Source: Cupriavidus basilensis OR16 (GTDB taxonomy: Bacteria; Pseudomonadota; Gammaproteobacteria; Burkholderiales; Burkholderiaceae). Taken from it: a stretch of DNA of 64,000 nt. The notes below the pieces were generated by a model. That model did not search any database. It worked only from the letters and a program-made list of their open reading frames with translations, and was not told where the DNA came from. Shown one piece after another: positions 27,830 to 36,791 of this stretch (position 1 is its first letter; each line of letters opens with the position of its first letter). Where the stretch lies: positions 1 through 64,000 of the forward strand of contig NZ_AHJE01000002.1 in NCBI RefSeq assembly GCF_000243095.1, read 5' to 3'. The position numbers were made by a program, and so were the translations under genes.

Positions 27830-29415
27830 TGCTCCCGGCCCCAAACGGCACGCAGGCCGCCTGGCGGACGTTTTCCGCTGCCGCGCAACCCGCCCTCGAT
27901 GGATGGCAGGCCGCGCTCGAAGCCCCGGCCGCAGCCCAGCAGCGGGTGCTGGCGCGGCTGCTCGCGGACAACCGCGAGTCGGCATTCGGGCGTGCGCATG
28001 GCTTTGCCCGAATCGCCGACCCGACGCAGTTTCGCGAGCGCGTACCGGTTCATTCCCATGCCGAGCTGCTGCCATGGATCGATCGGGCCCTGCGCGAATC
28101 GCAGCCGGTGCTGACCATGCAGCCCCCGCGCTTCTTCGAGCGCACGAGTGGCAACGGCGCGCAGCAGAAACTGATTCCATACACGCCGGCCTTCCTCGGC
28201 GAGATGCAACGCGCATTGACGATCTGGCTGGCGGACCTGTATCGCCGGTTGCCGGAGATCGGCGCGGGACGTGCTTACTGGTCGATGTCGCCGCCCTTGC
28301 AGAAGCCGTGCCATGCGCCCAACGGCATCCCGATCGGTTCGGCGAGCGACCTGGAGTATCTCGGCGGCAGCCTGGTCGCCGGGCTCGCGCCGACGCTGAT
28401 CGTCCCTCCCCTCGCCCACGACGCATCCACCTGGCGCAGGCAGACACTGCTTGCGCTGCTAGCCGCGGACGACCTGGCATTCATCAGCGTGTGGAGTCCA
28501 ACCTTCCTGACCAGTCTGCTACGCCCGTTGTTCGATGCCGGCGACCCGGCCCATGCCGAGACGCTGGCGTGGCTGGATGCCACCCTGCCTGCCCCGCGCA
28601 AGGCCGCGTTGCGGCAGGCGCTGGCGGCTGGAACCTGCGACGCCCTGTGGCCTCGGCTCGCCGCGGTGAGCTGCTGGATGGACGGGCCCAGCCAAAACTA
28701 CGCGGCGCTGCTGCGCGAACGCTTCCCGCATGTACGCTGGCTTCCCAAGGGCCTGTTCGCGACGGAGGGGGTGGTCAGCCTGCCGTTTGGCAATGGCGAG
28801 GGCTGTCCGCTCGCCATCGAAAGCCACTTTCTGGAATTCCAGCTCGACGACGGCAGCGTGCGCGATGCCGCCGCGTTGCGGCCCGGCGATACCGCGCAGG
28901 TCATCCTGACCACCGGCGGGGGCCTGTACCGCTATGCGCTGGCGGACCGCGTGCGCGTCACCGCGCTGGCAGGCCGCACGCCGCGCATCGAATTCGTCGG
29001 GCGAGCGGGCGCGCACAGCGACCTGGCTGGCGAGAAGCTCGACGAGGACACGCTGGGCGCCGTATTCGCGGCGACCATCGATGCGCACGACAATGCGTGT
29101 CTAGTGCCGTGTGTGTCGGCCGAGCCGCCGCACTACGTGCTGCTGGTCGCCAGTGCCGGGCAACGCGACGCCGAAGCGCTGCGCATATCGGTCGAAGCTG
29201 CGCTGGCGCGCTCGTTCCACTACGCGCACGCGCGCCGTCTTTGCCAACTGGGGCCGCTGCGCGTGCGCCTGCTGACCGGGCCGCCGACGCGGCTTGCCGA
29301 CGCGCTCCAGCAAGCGGCCGAGCAGACCGGCATCCGCGCGGGCGACGTGAAACCCCGCATACTCATCAATCGACTTGCCACCGCGAATGCCCTCCTCGCT
29401 CTCACCGACGCCTGA
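27829..29415 (+). CDS. GH3-family acyl-acid amido synthetase
   Basis: This 528-residue protein resembles the GH3/auxin-responsive-promoter family, ATP-dependent adenylating enzymes that join acyl acids to amino acids. Visible family features are FFERTSGNGAQQKLIPYTPAF (the nucleotide-binding loop, TSGttg-like), WLPKGLFATEGVVSLPF (the YxxTE-like core) and GGGLYRYALADRVRVTAL (the YRYxxGD-like motif, with ADR in place of GD). In plants GH3 conjugates auxin or jasmonate; bacterial members are poorly characterised. Coupling to a desaturase suggests a fatty-acyl amide product. The gene is intact. Confidence 0.8.
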   Translation: MLPAPNGTQAAWRTFSAAAQPALDGWQAALEAPAAAQQRVLARLLADNRESAFGRAHGFARIADPTQFRERVPVHSHAELLPWIDRALRESQPVLTMQPPRFFERTSGNGAQQKLIPYTPAFLGEMQRALTIWLADLYRRLPEIGAGRAYWSMSPPLQKPCHAPNGIPIGSASDLEYLGGSLVAGLAPTLIVPPLAHDASTWRRQTLLALLAADDLAFISVWSPTFLTSLLRPLFDAGDPAHAETLAWLDATLPAPRKAALRQALAAGTCDALWPRLAAVSCWMDGPSQNYAALLRERFPHVRWLPKGLFATEGVVSLPFGNGEGCPLAIESHFLEFQLDDGSVRDAAALRPGDTAQVILTTGGGLYRYALADRVRVTALAGRTPRIEFVGRAGAHSDLAGEKLDEDTLGAVFAATIDAHDNACLVPCVSAEPPHYVLLVASAGQRDAEALRISVEAALARSFHYAHARRLCQLGPLRVRLLTGPPTRLADALQQAAEQTGIRAGDVKPRILINRLATANALLALTDA

Positions 29416-29438
29416 CATCCTGCCGAATCCAGCTTGCG

Positions 29439-29465
29439 AAACGGACCAAACGGGCCAAACGGACC
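29439..29465. repeat. 9-bp tandem repeat, 3 copies
   Basis: AAACGGACC, AAACGGGCC and AAACGGACC lie head to tail at the 5' end of the Rieske pseudogene, just after the GH3 stop. Confidence 0.85.
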
Positions 29466-30266
29466 ACATCACCGCATTTCGGCCCGATGGCGCTGCGGCA
29501 GAAGAGCCCCGCGACGGCTTGCACGAACAGTGGTTCGTCGCCCGTTTCGCCAGCGCAGCGGCGAGGTCACCGCGCTCATCGACCAGTGCGTACATCGCGG
29601 TACGCGGCTGTCCGCGGCAAGCTTGCGGGCGATTGCCTCGTCTGCCCCTATCACGGCTGGCGCTACGATGCACAGGGCCGGGTCGTGCATATCCCGACCA
29701 TCGACGGCGTGCAGCCCGGGCCCACGCCGACCGACTATCCGTTTCGCCAGCGGCAGTTGCCAGTGCGCGAGCAGGATGGCTTGATCTGGGTGTATCCCGG
29801 TACTGGCGACGCATCCGCAAGGCAGATATTCCGGATGCCGTTCCATGCGGACAAGCAGTGGCAGTCGTATTTCATGGTGAACAGTTTCGACGGCGACATT
29901 GGCATGCTGGCGCAGAACTTCATGGATGTGCCGCATACGGTATTCGTGCACGACGGCATCTTCCGCTCTAGCCGTGGCAGCGCGATGGAAGCCACGGTGG
30001 CATTGAAGGCGAAAAGCGTCGAGGTCACCTATCACGACGAGCACGACAAGATCGGCATGATGGACTGGCTCACCAACCCGCGCCGCGAGCCGCTGGTCCA
30101 CACCGACCGTTTTTTGCGCCCAACGTCACGCGCTGCGACTATCTCTGGGGCAGCCAGTCGGGCTTTCTGATCGTCAGCCAGATCACGCCGATCGATGCAC
30201 GGCGCTCGCGTGTCTATACCTACATTGCGTACCGCTTCCCGCTGCCGCGCTGGCTGCTGCGCGCGC

Positions 30267-30292
30267 TACGGCCACTCCTCACGGCCACTCCT
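30267..30292. repeat. Perfect 13-bp tandem duplication breaking the Rieske frame
   Basis: ACGGCCACTCCTC occurs twice in immediate succession. Because 13 is not a multiple of three it shifts the frame; deleting one copy restores the expected Rieske C-terminal sequence. Confidence 0.88.
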
Positions 30293-30530
30293 CCATCTCT
30301 ACACACACGTGGTGATCCAGCAGGACGTGCGGATCATGCGGGCGCACCGGCAAGGACTGGATAACGCGCCTGGCTTCAAGCCGCACAACGTGCGCGCCGA
30401 CGTGGTTCATGTGGGAATCGAGCGCTTGCTGGCCGCCATCCGGCGAGGAGAGACACTGCCCGAAGCGGAGCGCGGCGAGAAACCGATGCGTTTCGAGCTT
30501 TGATCCGACTTGGCCGCCTTGCGCCGAGCC

Positions 30531-31481
30531 TCAAATTCCCGCCGGGGATGCTTGAAGACGGCTGAGCAGATGCCGATGCACCGCAGGCAGATGCTCAAGC
30601 GCGAGCGCCGGGTACACGTGATGCACCTGATGAAAGCCGATGTTGCGCGGAAACAGGACCAGTTTCCCCAGCCATCCGAAATGCCAGGTATGGGTCATGG
30701 CCCACACCGCTTCCTGGGAGCGCTCACCATTCAGCACATGATCGTGCTCGATCAGCACGCGATTCGCGTTCATGATGCCGCCCAGAATCCACGGCAGCCC
30801 GTAATACGCGAAAAACGGCAACTGCCAGTGCAGCACGACCGCAATCGCGATCAGATAACCCACGCAGTGCGGCAGATCGTTGCGTGCGCACGCAACGATC
30901 TCGGGATGGTGGCGCAGGTCGCGTTTCGAGCGCTCCTGCAGGAAGCCACGCGCATACCATGGACGAAACGCCGGCCAAACCAGCGCGAGCGGCGCGGTCA
31001 GCGCGCGCAGCGGCCACCAGATCGGCAGCAAGGCCCCGCGCAGCATCATCGCGCGCTTGACCCAGCCGCCGCGCGCGGCGAGGCGGTGCAGATACGGGTC
31101 TTCGGGCGTGCAGACCGCGCGGTGATGGCGCAGATGGTGATAGCGCATCGCGGCGATCGTCGAACCGATCGGCCAGCCTGCCAACACTTCGACGATGGCA
31201 AGCGGCACGGTCTTGCGCCGCGACGGCAGGTGGCAGGCGTCGTGCAGGATCACGCCGAGCGCCTGCAGGCGTCCTGCGATCATCAGCACGCCCGCGACGT
31301 ACACGACCGGATGGGGGACCAACGCCATCCCAACCCAACACAGCGCAATGACGAGCCAGTCGGTGCACGCATAGCGCACGAGCCGCCATGGCTTGGCGGA
31401 TGCGGCAAACGGTAGGGCACAGCGCAGTTCTGCAGGTGTCGGAAAGATGGACATATCGGACGTTCGATTGATGACGGACAT
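30531..31481 (-). CDS. Fatty acid desaturase/hydroxylase
   Basis: This membrane di-iron enzyme of about 316 residues has histidine boxes HDACH, HHLRHH and HQVHH and hydrophobic helices between them. The start is uncertain: MSVINRTSDM (31481) was used, and MSIFPTPAEL (31454) is equally plausible. It is convergent with the Rieske pseudogene and is the third desaturase-type module of the lipid cluster. A 28-bp perfect palindrome lies inside the gene and encodes IVACARNDL. Confidence 0.8.
   Translation of the reverse strand: MSVINRTSDMSIFPTPAELRCALPFAASAKPWRLVRYACTDWLVIALCWVGMALVPHPVVYVAGVLMIAGRLQALGVILHDACHLPSRRKTVPLAIVEVLAGWPIGSTIAAMRYHHLRHHRAVCTPEDPYLHRLAARGGWVKRAMMLRGALLPIWWPLRALTAPLALVWPAFRPWYARGFLQERSKRDLRHHPEIVACARNDLPHCVGYLIAIAVVLHWQLPFFAYYGLPWILGGIMNANRVLIEHDHVLNGERSQEAVWAMTHTWHFGWLGKLVLFPRNIGFHQVHHVYPALALEHLPAVHRHLLSRLQASPAGI
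30874..30901. repeat. 28-bp perfect palindrome inside the desaturase gene
   Basis: Left arm AGATCGTTGCGTGC is followed directly by its exact reverse complement GCACGCAACGATCT. It lies within codons of the desaturase and reads IVACARNDL on either strand. Confidence 0.9.
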
Positions 31482-31621
31482 ACGCGAGTATGCGCTGCGG
31501 GTATACATGGTAGCCGGAGGTCGGCAGAAGGTCTCTGTTGAAGATTCGCTGAATTTACGAAAGCGTGCTTTGTCGCCCCTCTTTCAAACCGACCTTTCGG
31601 TGTTCGAACCGCTCCTCGGAC

Positions 31622-32242
31622 CGCGCCACGATCACATTCCGCGGCAAGGGCGGCCATGGCGCCATGCCCCACCGCGCCACCGATCCCACGCTGGCCCTCG
31701 CATCGACCGTGGTGGCGCTGCAAGGCATCGTGGCGCGCAATGTGGCGCCGGTCGACGCCGCGGTGATCAGCGTAGGCGAGATGCGGGCCGGCAGCACCTA
31801 CAACATCATCCCGGAGACCGCAACGCTGAAACTGAGCGTGCGCGCCACCGTGGCGGAGGTGCGAGACCTGCTGGAAACCCGCATCCGCGAGGTGGTGGCG
31901 CACCAGGCCGCCTCCTGCGGCGTGGCGGTGGATATCGACTACGAGCGCCTGGCGCCCGCGATCTGCAATACCGAGGAAGAAACCGCCATCGCACGGCAGG
32001 CCGTGGCCAGCGTGCTGGGCAGCGACAAGGTCATCCAGGTGCCGCCGTCGATGCAGATGGGCAGCGAGGACTTCGCGTGGATGCTGGAGAAGATGCCAGG
32101 CTGCTACTTCGCGCTGGGCAATGGCACGGGCGAGTGGGTCGGCTGCTCGATCCACAATGACGGCTATGACTTCAACGACCGGTTGATTCCGCTGGGTGCG
32201 GCGTGTTGGGTGGCGCTGGCGCAGGGGTATCTGCGCGCGTAA
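31622..32242 (+). pseudogene. M20 amidohydrolase (HipO-like), N-terminal half missing
   Basis: Homology begins abruptly at RATITFRGKGGHGAMPH, the dimerisation/hydrolase core of M20 amino-acid amidohydrolases. It runs through MRAGSTYNIIPETA, MGSEDFAWM and a normal C-terminus (LAQGYLRA). The first 180 or so residues, with the metal-binding HxD region, are absent, and bases upstream of about 31620 show no related reading. The gene was therefore cut by an insertion or deletion. It ends before a good terminator hairpin. Confidence 0.72.
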
Positions 32243-32260
32243 GGCCGGCAATACGCCTGC

Positions 32261-32292
32261 AAAGCGGATCCCGTTACGCCGGGAGCCGCTTT
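32261..32292. terminator. Hairpin between M20 remnant and convergent ligase
   Basis: AAAGCGG pairs with CCGCTTT, with an inner TCCCG/CGGGA stem and a six-base loop. It is placed between two converging genes and can serve both directions. Confidence 0.75.
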
Positions 32293-32336
32293 GTCTTGGG
32301 CGGCCTCGCGTCAACCATGCGCCAACCATGCGTCAA

Positions 32337-33974
32337 CTACACGTCGATCGCCGCGTCCGACTTGACCTTCTTGCGCAGTTCGAACTTCTGGATCTTGCCC
32401 GTCGATGTCTTGGGCAACGGCCCGAAGTACACCGCCTTGGGCACCTTGAAGCCCGCAAGCAAGGTGCGGCAATGGGCAATCAGCTCCTCGGCCGTGGCGC
32501 TGGCGCCATCCTTCAGTTCCACGAACGCGCAGGGCGTCTCGCCCCATTTCACATCCGGCTGGGCCACCACCGCCACTGCCAGCACGGCGGGATGGCGATA
32601 GATCGCGTCTTCCACCTCCACGCTGGAGATATTCTCGCCGCCGGAGATGATGATGTCCTTGCTGCGATCCTTGATCTTGACGTAGCCGTCCGGCGTGCAC
32701 ACGCCCAGGTCGCCGGTATGGAACCAGCCGCCGGCAAACGCCTCGCGCGTGGCCTTCTCGTTCTTGAGGTAGCCCTTCATGCAGATATTGCCGCGGAACA
32801 TGATCTCGCCGATCTCCTCACCATCGGAGGCCACGGGTTGCATCGTGTCCGGGTCCAGCACCGCCACCTCGGTCTGCAGGTGATAACGCACGCCCTGCCT
32901 TGCCTTCTTGGTGGCGCGGTCCTCTTGCGACAGGCTGGCCCAGTCGTCCTGCTCGGCGCAGACCGCGGCGGGGCCGTAGGTTTCGGTCAGGCCATAGACG
33001 TGGGTCAACGCGAAACCCATGGCTTCCATCTGGGCCAGCACCGCGGCCGGCGGCGGCGCGCCTGCCACCATGCCGCGCACCGGGCCGCGCAAGCCCTCGC
33101 GCCATGCCGGCGGGGCGTTGACCAGCGCCGTGTGGACGATCGGCGCGGCGCAATAGTGCGTCACGCCCTCGTCGCGCATCAGGTCGAACACCAGCTTGGG
33201 CTCGAACTTGCGCAGGCACACGTTGACGCCGGCGCGCGCCGCGATGGTCCACGGGAAGCACCAGCCATTGCAGTGGAACATCGGCAGCGTCCACAGGTAC
33301 ACCGCATGCTTGGGCAGGTCCCACTCCAGGATGTTGGAGATGGCGTTGATGGCCGCGCCGCGATGGTGGTAGACCACGCCCTTGGGGTCGCCGGTGGTGC
33401 CCGAGGTGTAGTTGAGGGCGATCGCATCCCATTCGTCGGCGGGCATCTGCCAGGCGAATTCGGGATCCCCCGAGGCCAGCAGGCGCTCATAGTCGGTCTC
33501 GCCAAAGGCTGGGGCATCCTGCGGGCCCAGCGCATCCACCACCGCCACCACCTTCAGTCCGGGGATCTCGTTGGCGATCTGCCGCGCCAGGCCGGCAAAC
33601 TCGGTGTCGGCCAGCAGCACCCGCGCTTCGCCATGGCGCAGCATGAAGATCAGGTTGGAGGCATCGAGCCGAATGTTCAGCGCATTGAGCACCGCCCCCG
33701 CCATCGGCACCCCAAAGTGTGCCTCCACCATGGCCGGCGTGTTGGGCAGCAAGGCCGCAACGGTATCGCCCTTGCCCACGCCCAGGCGCGCCAGCCCGCT
33801 GGCAAGGCGCCGCGCGCGCGCATAGGTTTCGCGCCAGTTCTGGCGCACCGGGCCGTGCACGATGGCCAGGCGGTCCCCATACACGCCGGCGGCGCGCGCC
33901 AGGAAATCGATGGGGGTGAGGGGAACGTGATTGGCTGGGTTCTTGCCCAGGCCGGTGTCAAAATCGCTTGGCAT
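32337..33974 (-). CDS. Acyl-CoA ligase (AMP-forming)
   Basis: This 545-residue member of the acyl-CoA synthetase superfamily has P-loop YTSGTTGDPKG (near residue 192), YGLTETYGP, GWFHTGDLG and catalytic Lys in STGKIQKFELR. Overall sequence resembles the medium-chain/3-methylmercaptopropionyl-CoA ligase branch; the acid is not determinable by eye. It is divergent from the Crp/Fnr regulator with about 125 bases between starts, so that regulator probably controls it. Confidence 0.88.
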   Translation of the reverse strand: MPSDFDTGLGKNPANHVPLTPIDFLARAAGVYGDRLAIVHGPVRQNWRETYARARRLASGLARLGVGKGDTVAALLPNTPAMVEAHFGVPMAGAVLNALNIRLDASNLIFMLRHGEARVLLADTEFAGLARQIANEIPGLKVVAVVDALGPQDAPAFGETDYERLLASGDPEFAWQMPADEWDAIALNYTSGTTGDPKGVVYHHRGAAINAISNILEWDLPKHAVYLWTLPMFHCNGWCFPWTIAARAGVNVCLRKFEPKLVFDLMRDEGVTHYCAAPIVHTALVNAPPAWREGLRGPVRGMVAGAPPPAAVLAQMEAMGFALTHVYGLTETYGPAAVCAEQDDWASLSQEDRATKKARQGVRYHLQTEVAVLDPDTMQPVASDGEEIGEIMFRGNICMKGYLKNEKATREAFAGGWFHTGDLGVCTPDGYVKIKDRSKDIIISGGENISSVEVEDAIYRHPAVLAVAVVAQPDVKWGETPCAFVELKDGASATAEELIAHCRTLLAGFKVPKAVYFGPLPKTSTGKIQKFELRKKVKSDAAIDV

Positions 33975-34100
33975 TGCCGTGGTCTCCGCATGCGCCGGCC
34001 GCGCGGGTATTGGCCCTCAGGGTGAGCCTCGCGCCGCCGGTCGCTGTTACTTTTCGCTGTGCAAGGCTATCATCGCATAGGACAAAGCTCTGTCGTCCGG

Positions 34101-34889
34101 ATGACAATGCCCGTGCCGGGCCAAGCCGAAATCATGCCCAGCCTGCCTGCAGCCACACCCGTCGCGCCTATCCCTCCCCCCGCAGTTATCACGACGCCAC
34201 CGCCCAGCGCCGGGCACGCCGCCCTGCTTGCCCGGCATGAATGGTTCGCTGCGCTCGCGCCCGGCCACCAGGCGCTGGCTGCGCGGCAGGTGGTGGTACA
34301 GGACTTTGCCGCCGGTGCCTTCGTCGCCCGCCGTGGCGAGCCGTCGCGCTACTGGATCGGGGTGGAGACCGGGCTGATCAAGCTCGCGGTCTACACGCCG
34401 GACGGGCGCGGCTGCACCTTTTCGGGTGTACCGGCGGGCGGCTGGTGCGGAGAAGGCAGCGTCATCAAGCGCGAAGCGCGGAGATACGACGTGATCGCTA
34501 TCCGCGACTCCCGCGTGGCGCTGGTGCCCGACACGGTGTTCCACACCTTGCTCAACGAGAGCCTGCCGTTTTCCAGCTTCGTGGTGCGCCAGTTGAACGA
34601 GCGCATGGGGCAGTTCATCGCCACCGTGCAGAACGAACGGCTGCTGAGCGTCGATGCCCGCGTGGCGCAGGCGGTGGCCCAGCTCTTCCACCCGGCGCTG
34701 TATCCCCGCACCAGCGCCGTGCTGGAGCTGTCGCAGGAGGAGATCGGCCTGCTGACGGGGCTTTCGCGCCAGCGGGTCAACCAGGCGCTGCGGCGCCTGG
34801 CCGCGGAAGGCATGGTCGACCTGTCGTACCAGAGCATCCGCGTGACCGATCTTGAGCGTTTGCGTCACTTTGGCTTGTCGGAGCTGTAG
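34101..34889 (+). CDS. Crp/Fnr-family transcriptional regulator
   Basis: This protein of about 262 residues has a Pro/Ala-rich N-terminal extension of roughly 40 residues, a cyclic-nucleotide-type beta-roll (residues about 55-165, GCTFSGVPAGGWCGEGSVI), a dimer helix and a winged helix-turn-helix (LSQEEIGLLTGLSRQRVNQALRRL). No Fnr-type cysteine cluster is seen. Start at the ATG giving MTMPVPG; an in-frame ATG at 34059 is an alternative. It is divergent from the acyl-CoA ligase. Confidence 0.85.
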   Translation: MTMPVPGQAEIMPSLPAATPVAPIPPPAVITTPPPSAGHAALLARHEWFAALAPGHQALAARQVVVQDFAAGAFVARRGEPSRYWIGVETGLIKLAVYTPDGRGCTFSGVPAGGWCGEGSVIKREARRYDVIAIRDSRVALVPDTVFHTLLNESLPFSSFVVRQLNERMGQFIATVQNERLLSVDARVAQAVAQLFHPALYPRTSAVLELSQEEIGLLTGLSRQRVNQALRRLAAEGMVDLSYQSIRVTDLERLRHFGLSEL

Positions 34890-35041
34890 CCGGCGGCCTC
34901 AGGGCCAGCCTCGCGGCCAACGCCGGCGTTGAAACCTTCCTTCGCCATCGTGAAACTCACTGGCCGCGCGAAGCCGTACAATGCGTTTTTCTCACTGGCG
35001 CAGCACCCGTTGCGCGCCAGCCTGCGTCACCTGAGCTTCGC

Positions 35042-35689
35042 ATGGCCCTCGTCAGCAGCACCGATCTGCGCCTGTCTCACCTGCGCTTCCCCTTTGCCGT
35101 GCGCGTCGACGCGCTACATGGCAGCGCGCGCTTGCGCGATGCGAACGCACGCCGCGAGGTGACACCCGGCAATCCGTTCGTGGTGCCAGCGTTTGCGTAC
35201 TTCGATTGCGACCTGCTGCCCGCCGCGGGCCATCGCACTGCCATCACACTGCAGGAAGTGCCCGACGACGCATGCCCGCGCATGACCCTGGCGACGTTGC
35301 CGGGGTGCCCATGCCATGCGGAAAAGCACTGGTCACGCGCGCTTGCCAGCGAGATGTTCCGCCTGCCCAGGCTACCGTGGAACGCGGCCCTGGTGGCGCA
35401 ACGGTGGGAAGTCACCCCGCGCCTGGTACGCGCGCGGCTGTTTGCCGAGGGCGAGGCGCTAGGCGTGCTGCTGCGCGAGCAGCGCGTCGCGCGCGCGGTC
35501 TACCTGCTGGCGAGTGGCAGCGGCGTGCGCCCCGAATGGCTGGCCGCTCAAGTCGGGCTGGGCCGCGTTGCTGCCTTGACATCCGCTTGCGCGAACGCGC
35601 TGGGCCCGGCCGCGCTGAGCCTGTTCGAAACCAACGATGAGCGCGCAACCCCATCGGGTTCCCCGCCGCGCCTCCACCTGGCGGCATAA
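35042..35689 (+). CDS. Hypothetical protein with AraC-like C-terminal region
   Basis: This 215-residue protein has no firmly recognised family. Residues about 115-200 (WNAALVAQRWEVTPRLVRARLF, then LLREQRVARAVYLLASG, then LAAQVGLGRVAALTSACANALG) follow the spacing of an AraC-type double helix-turn-helix. The conserved residues are weak. The N-terminal part could be an effector domain. It is probably a degenerate regulator. Confidence 0.55.
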   Translation: MALVSSTDLRLSHLRFPFAVRVDALHGSARLRDANARREVTPGNPFVVPAFAYFDCDLLPAAGHRTAITLQEVPDDACPRMTLATLPGCPCHAEKHWSRALASEMFRLPRLPWNAALVAQRWEVTPRLVRARLFAEGEALGVLLREQRVARAVYLLASGSGVRPEWLAAQVGLGRVAALTSACANALGPAALSLFETNDERATPSGSPPRLHLAA

Positions 35690-35728
35690 GAAGCCGGCTG
35701 CTGCCACGGCGGGCTCCCTGGGCAAGGT

Positions 35729-36742
35729 TCAATCCAGCACAATCTTGTGCGCGCGGATCAAGGCGCCCCATTTGGCGCGCTCATTTTCCACGAACGCGGC
35801 AAAGCCCGCCCGGCTGTCGCCCATGGGTTCAAGCCCGAGTTCCTGCATCTGCCTGACTACCGCCGGGTCTTTCAGCGCCGCGGCAATGGCCGCGTTGAGC
35901 TTGTCGACCGAGGCCGGCGGCGTGCCGGTCGGCACCACCACGCCCTGCCACGCAAACGCCGTGAAGCCAGCCAGCCCGGCCTCGGCAAAGGTCGGCACAT
36001 CCGGCAGCACGGCCGAGCGCTGCTCCGCGGGCAGCGCGATAGCGCGCAGCCGCCCGGCCCGGATCAACGGCACCGCGGCCGAGAGATCGGCCATCATGAA
36101 ATCCACCTGTCCGCCCGCCACGTCCTGCAAGGCGGGCGGCGTGCCTTTGTACGGCGCGTGCACGGCACTCGCCTGCACGCGGTCAAGCAACAGCTCTGCG
36201 CTCAGGTGATGCGGGCTGCCGGCGCCGGCCGAGGCATAGTCGATGCCGCCCGGCTTGGCCTTGGCCTGCGCAATGAACTCCTTGACGTTACTGACATGCA
36301 TGCCCGGGCCGACCACCAGGATCATGGGAAAGCGGCCAAGCAGCGTGACTGGTGCCAGGTCCTTCACTGGGTTGTAGGATAGGGTTTTGTACAAGGCAGG
36401 GTTGAATACCATCGTACCGTTGTCCGCCGACAGGACCGTGTAGCCGTCCGCCGGCGCGCGCGCCGTTTCGGACGCGGCAATCGCGGTGTTGCCGCCGGGC
36501 TTGTTGTCCACGACAACCGGCTGGCCCAGCCGGGCGGAGAGCGCCTGCCCGACCGAGCGGGCCAGGAAATCCGATCCGCCACCTGCCGGGTAGGGCACGA
36601 TCCAGCGGACCGGCTTGGCCGGGTACGGGGCTTCAGGCGCGGCCATCGCGGGCGCCCAAGGCAGGGCCGCCAGGCCCGCGCCCGTTGCCATTGTTATTGC
36701 CATTGCCGTGAAATTGCCGATGGCGAACATCTTGGTGCTCAT
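35729..36742 (-). CDS. Bug-family (TctC-like) periplasmic substrate-binding protein
   Basis: This 337-residue secreted receptor has a signal peptide ending near APAMAAPEA. The mature domain starts YPAKPVRWIVPYPAGGGSD, with VVDNKPGGNTAIAA, DGYTVL and HAPYKGTPPALQDVAGGQVD, all family hallmarks. These proteins bind small carboxylates or aromatic acids for uptake or sensing. It lies 49 bases downstream of paaK on the same strand, so phenylacetate or a related acid is a reasonable but unproven ligand. Confidence 0.88.
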   Translation of the reverse strand: MSTKMFAIGNFTAMAITMATGAGLAALPWAPAMAAPEAPYPAKPVRWIVPYPAGGGSDFLARSVGQALSARLGQPVVVDNKPGGNTAIAASETARAPADGYTVLSADNGTMVFNPALYKTLSYNPVKDLAPVTLLGRFPMILVVGPGMHVSNVKEFIAQAKAKPGGIDYASAGAGSPHHLSAELLLDRVQASAVHAPYKGTPPALQDVAGGQVDFMMADLSAAVPLIRAGRLRAIALPAEQRSAVLPDVPTFAEAGLAGFTAFAWQGVVVPTGTPPASVDKLNAAIAAALKDPAVVRQMQELGLEPMGDSRAGFAAFVENERAKWGALIRAHKIVLD

Positions 36743-36791
36743 GCTTGTCTCCTGTCTTCACTTTCTATTTTTTTATCTCGCACGCAAGCGC

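Larger units (their letters stand above)
29387..30503 (+). pseudogene. Rieske non-heme iron oxygenase, multiply frameshifted
   Basis: A Rieske alpha-subunit can be assembled from three frames. It starts LHEQWFVAR, continues as SGEVTALIDQCVHRGTRLS (first cluster ligands C-x-H) and GKLAGDCLVCPYHGWRYD (second pair C-x2-H). It runs through the catalytic region (AQNFMDVPHTVFVHDG), then FFAPNVTRCDYLWGS in another frame, and ends at LLHLYTHVVIQQDVRIM to 30503. Breaks lie at about 29540 (also a loss of roughly 25 residues), 29620, 30107 (a run of six T) and 30267-30292 (a 13-bp tandem duplication). Removing one duplicate restores LRPLLHLYTHVV. The gene follows GH3 and probably hydroxylated or demethylated a cluster intermediate before it was lost. 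Confidence 0.75.

Noticed and set aside
26825-28480. Upper part of a 755-codon minus-strand frame
   Set aside because: Only the part below about 26825 resembles a protein (acyltransferase-3). The rest is antisense to the desaturase and GH3 genes.
29387-30503. Programmed frameshifting in the Rieske gene
   Set aside because: There are several breaks in different contexts, a local loss of residues and a tandem duplication; decay or error explains these better.
21045-31481. Bacterial sphingolipid (ceramide) operon
   Set aside because: PAP2, desaturase and GNAT-like genes invite the idea, but no serine palmitoyltransferase, dedicated ACP or ceramide reductase was seen in the window.
32196-34025. 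609-codon plus-strand frame
   Set aside because: Antisense to the acyl-CoA ligase and His/Arg/Gly-biased, with no motifs.
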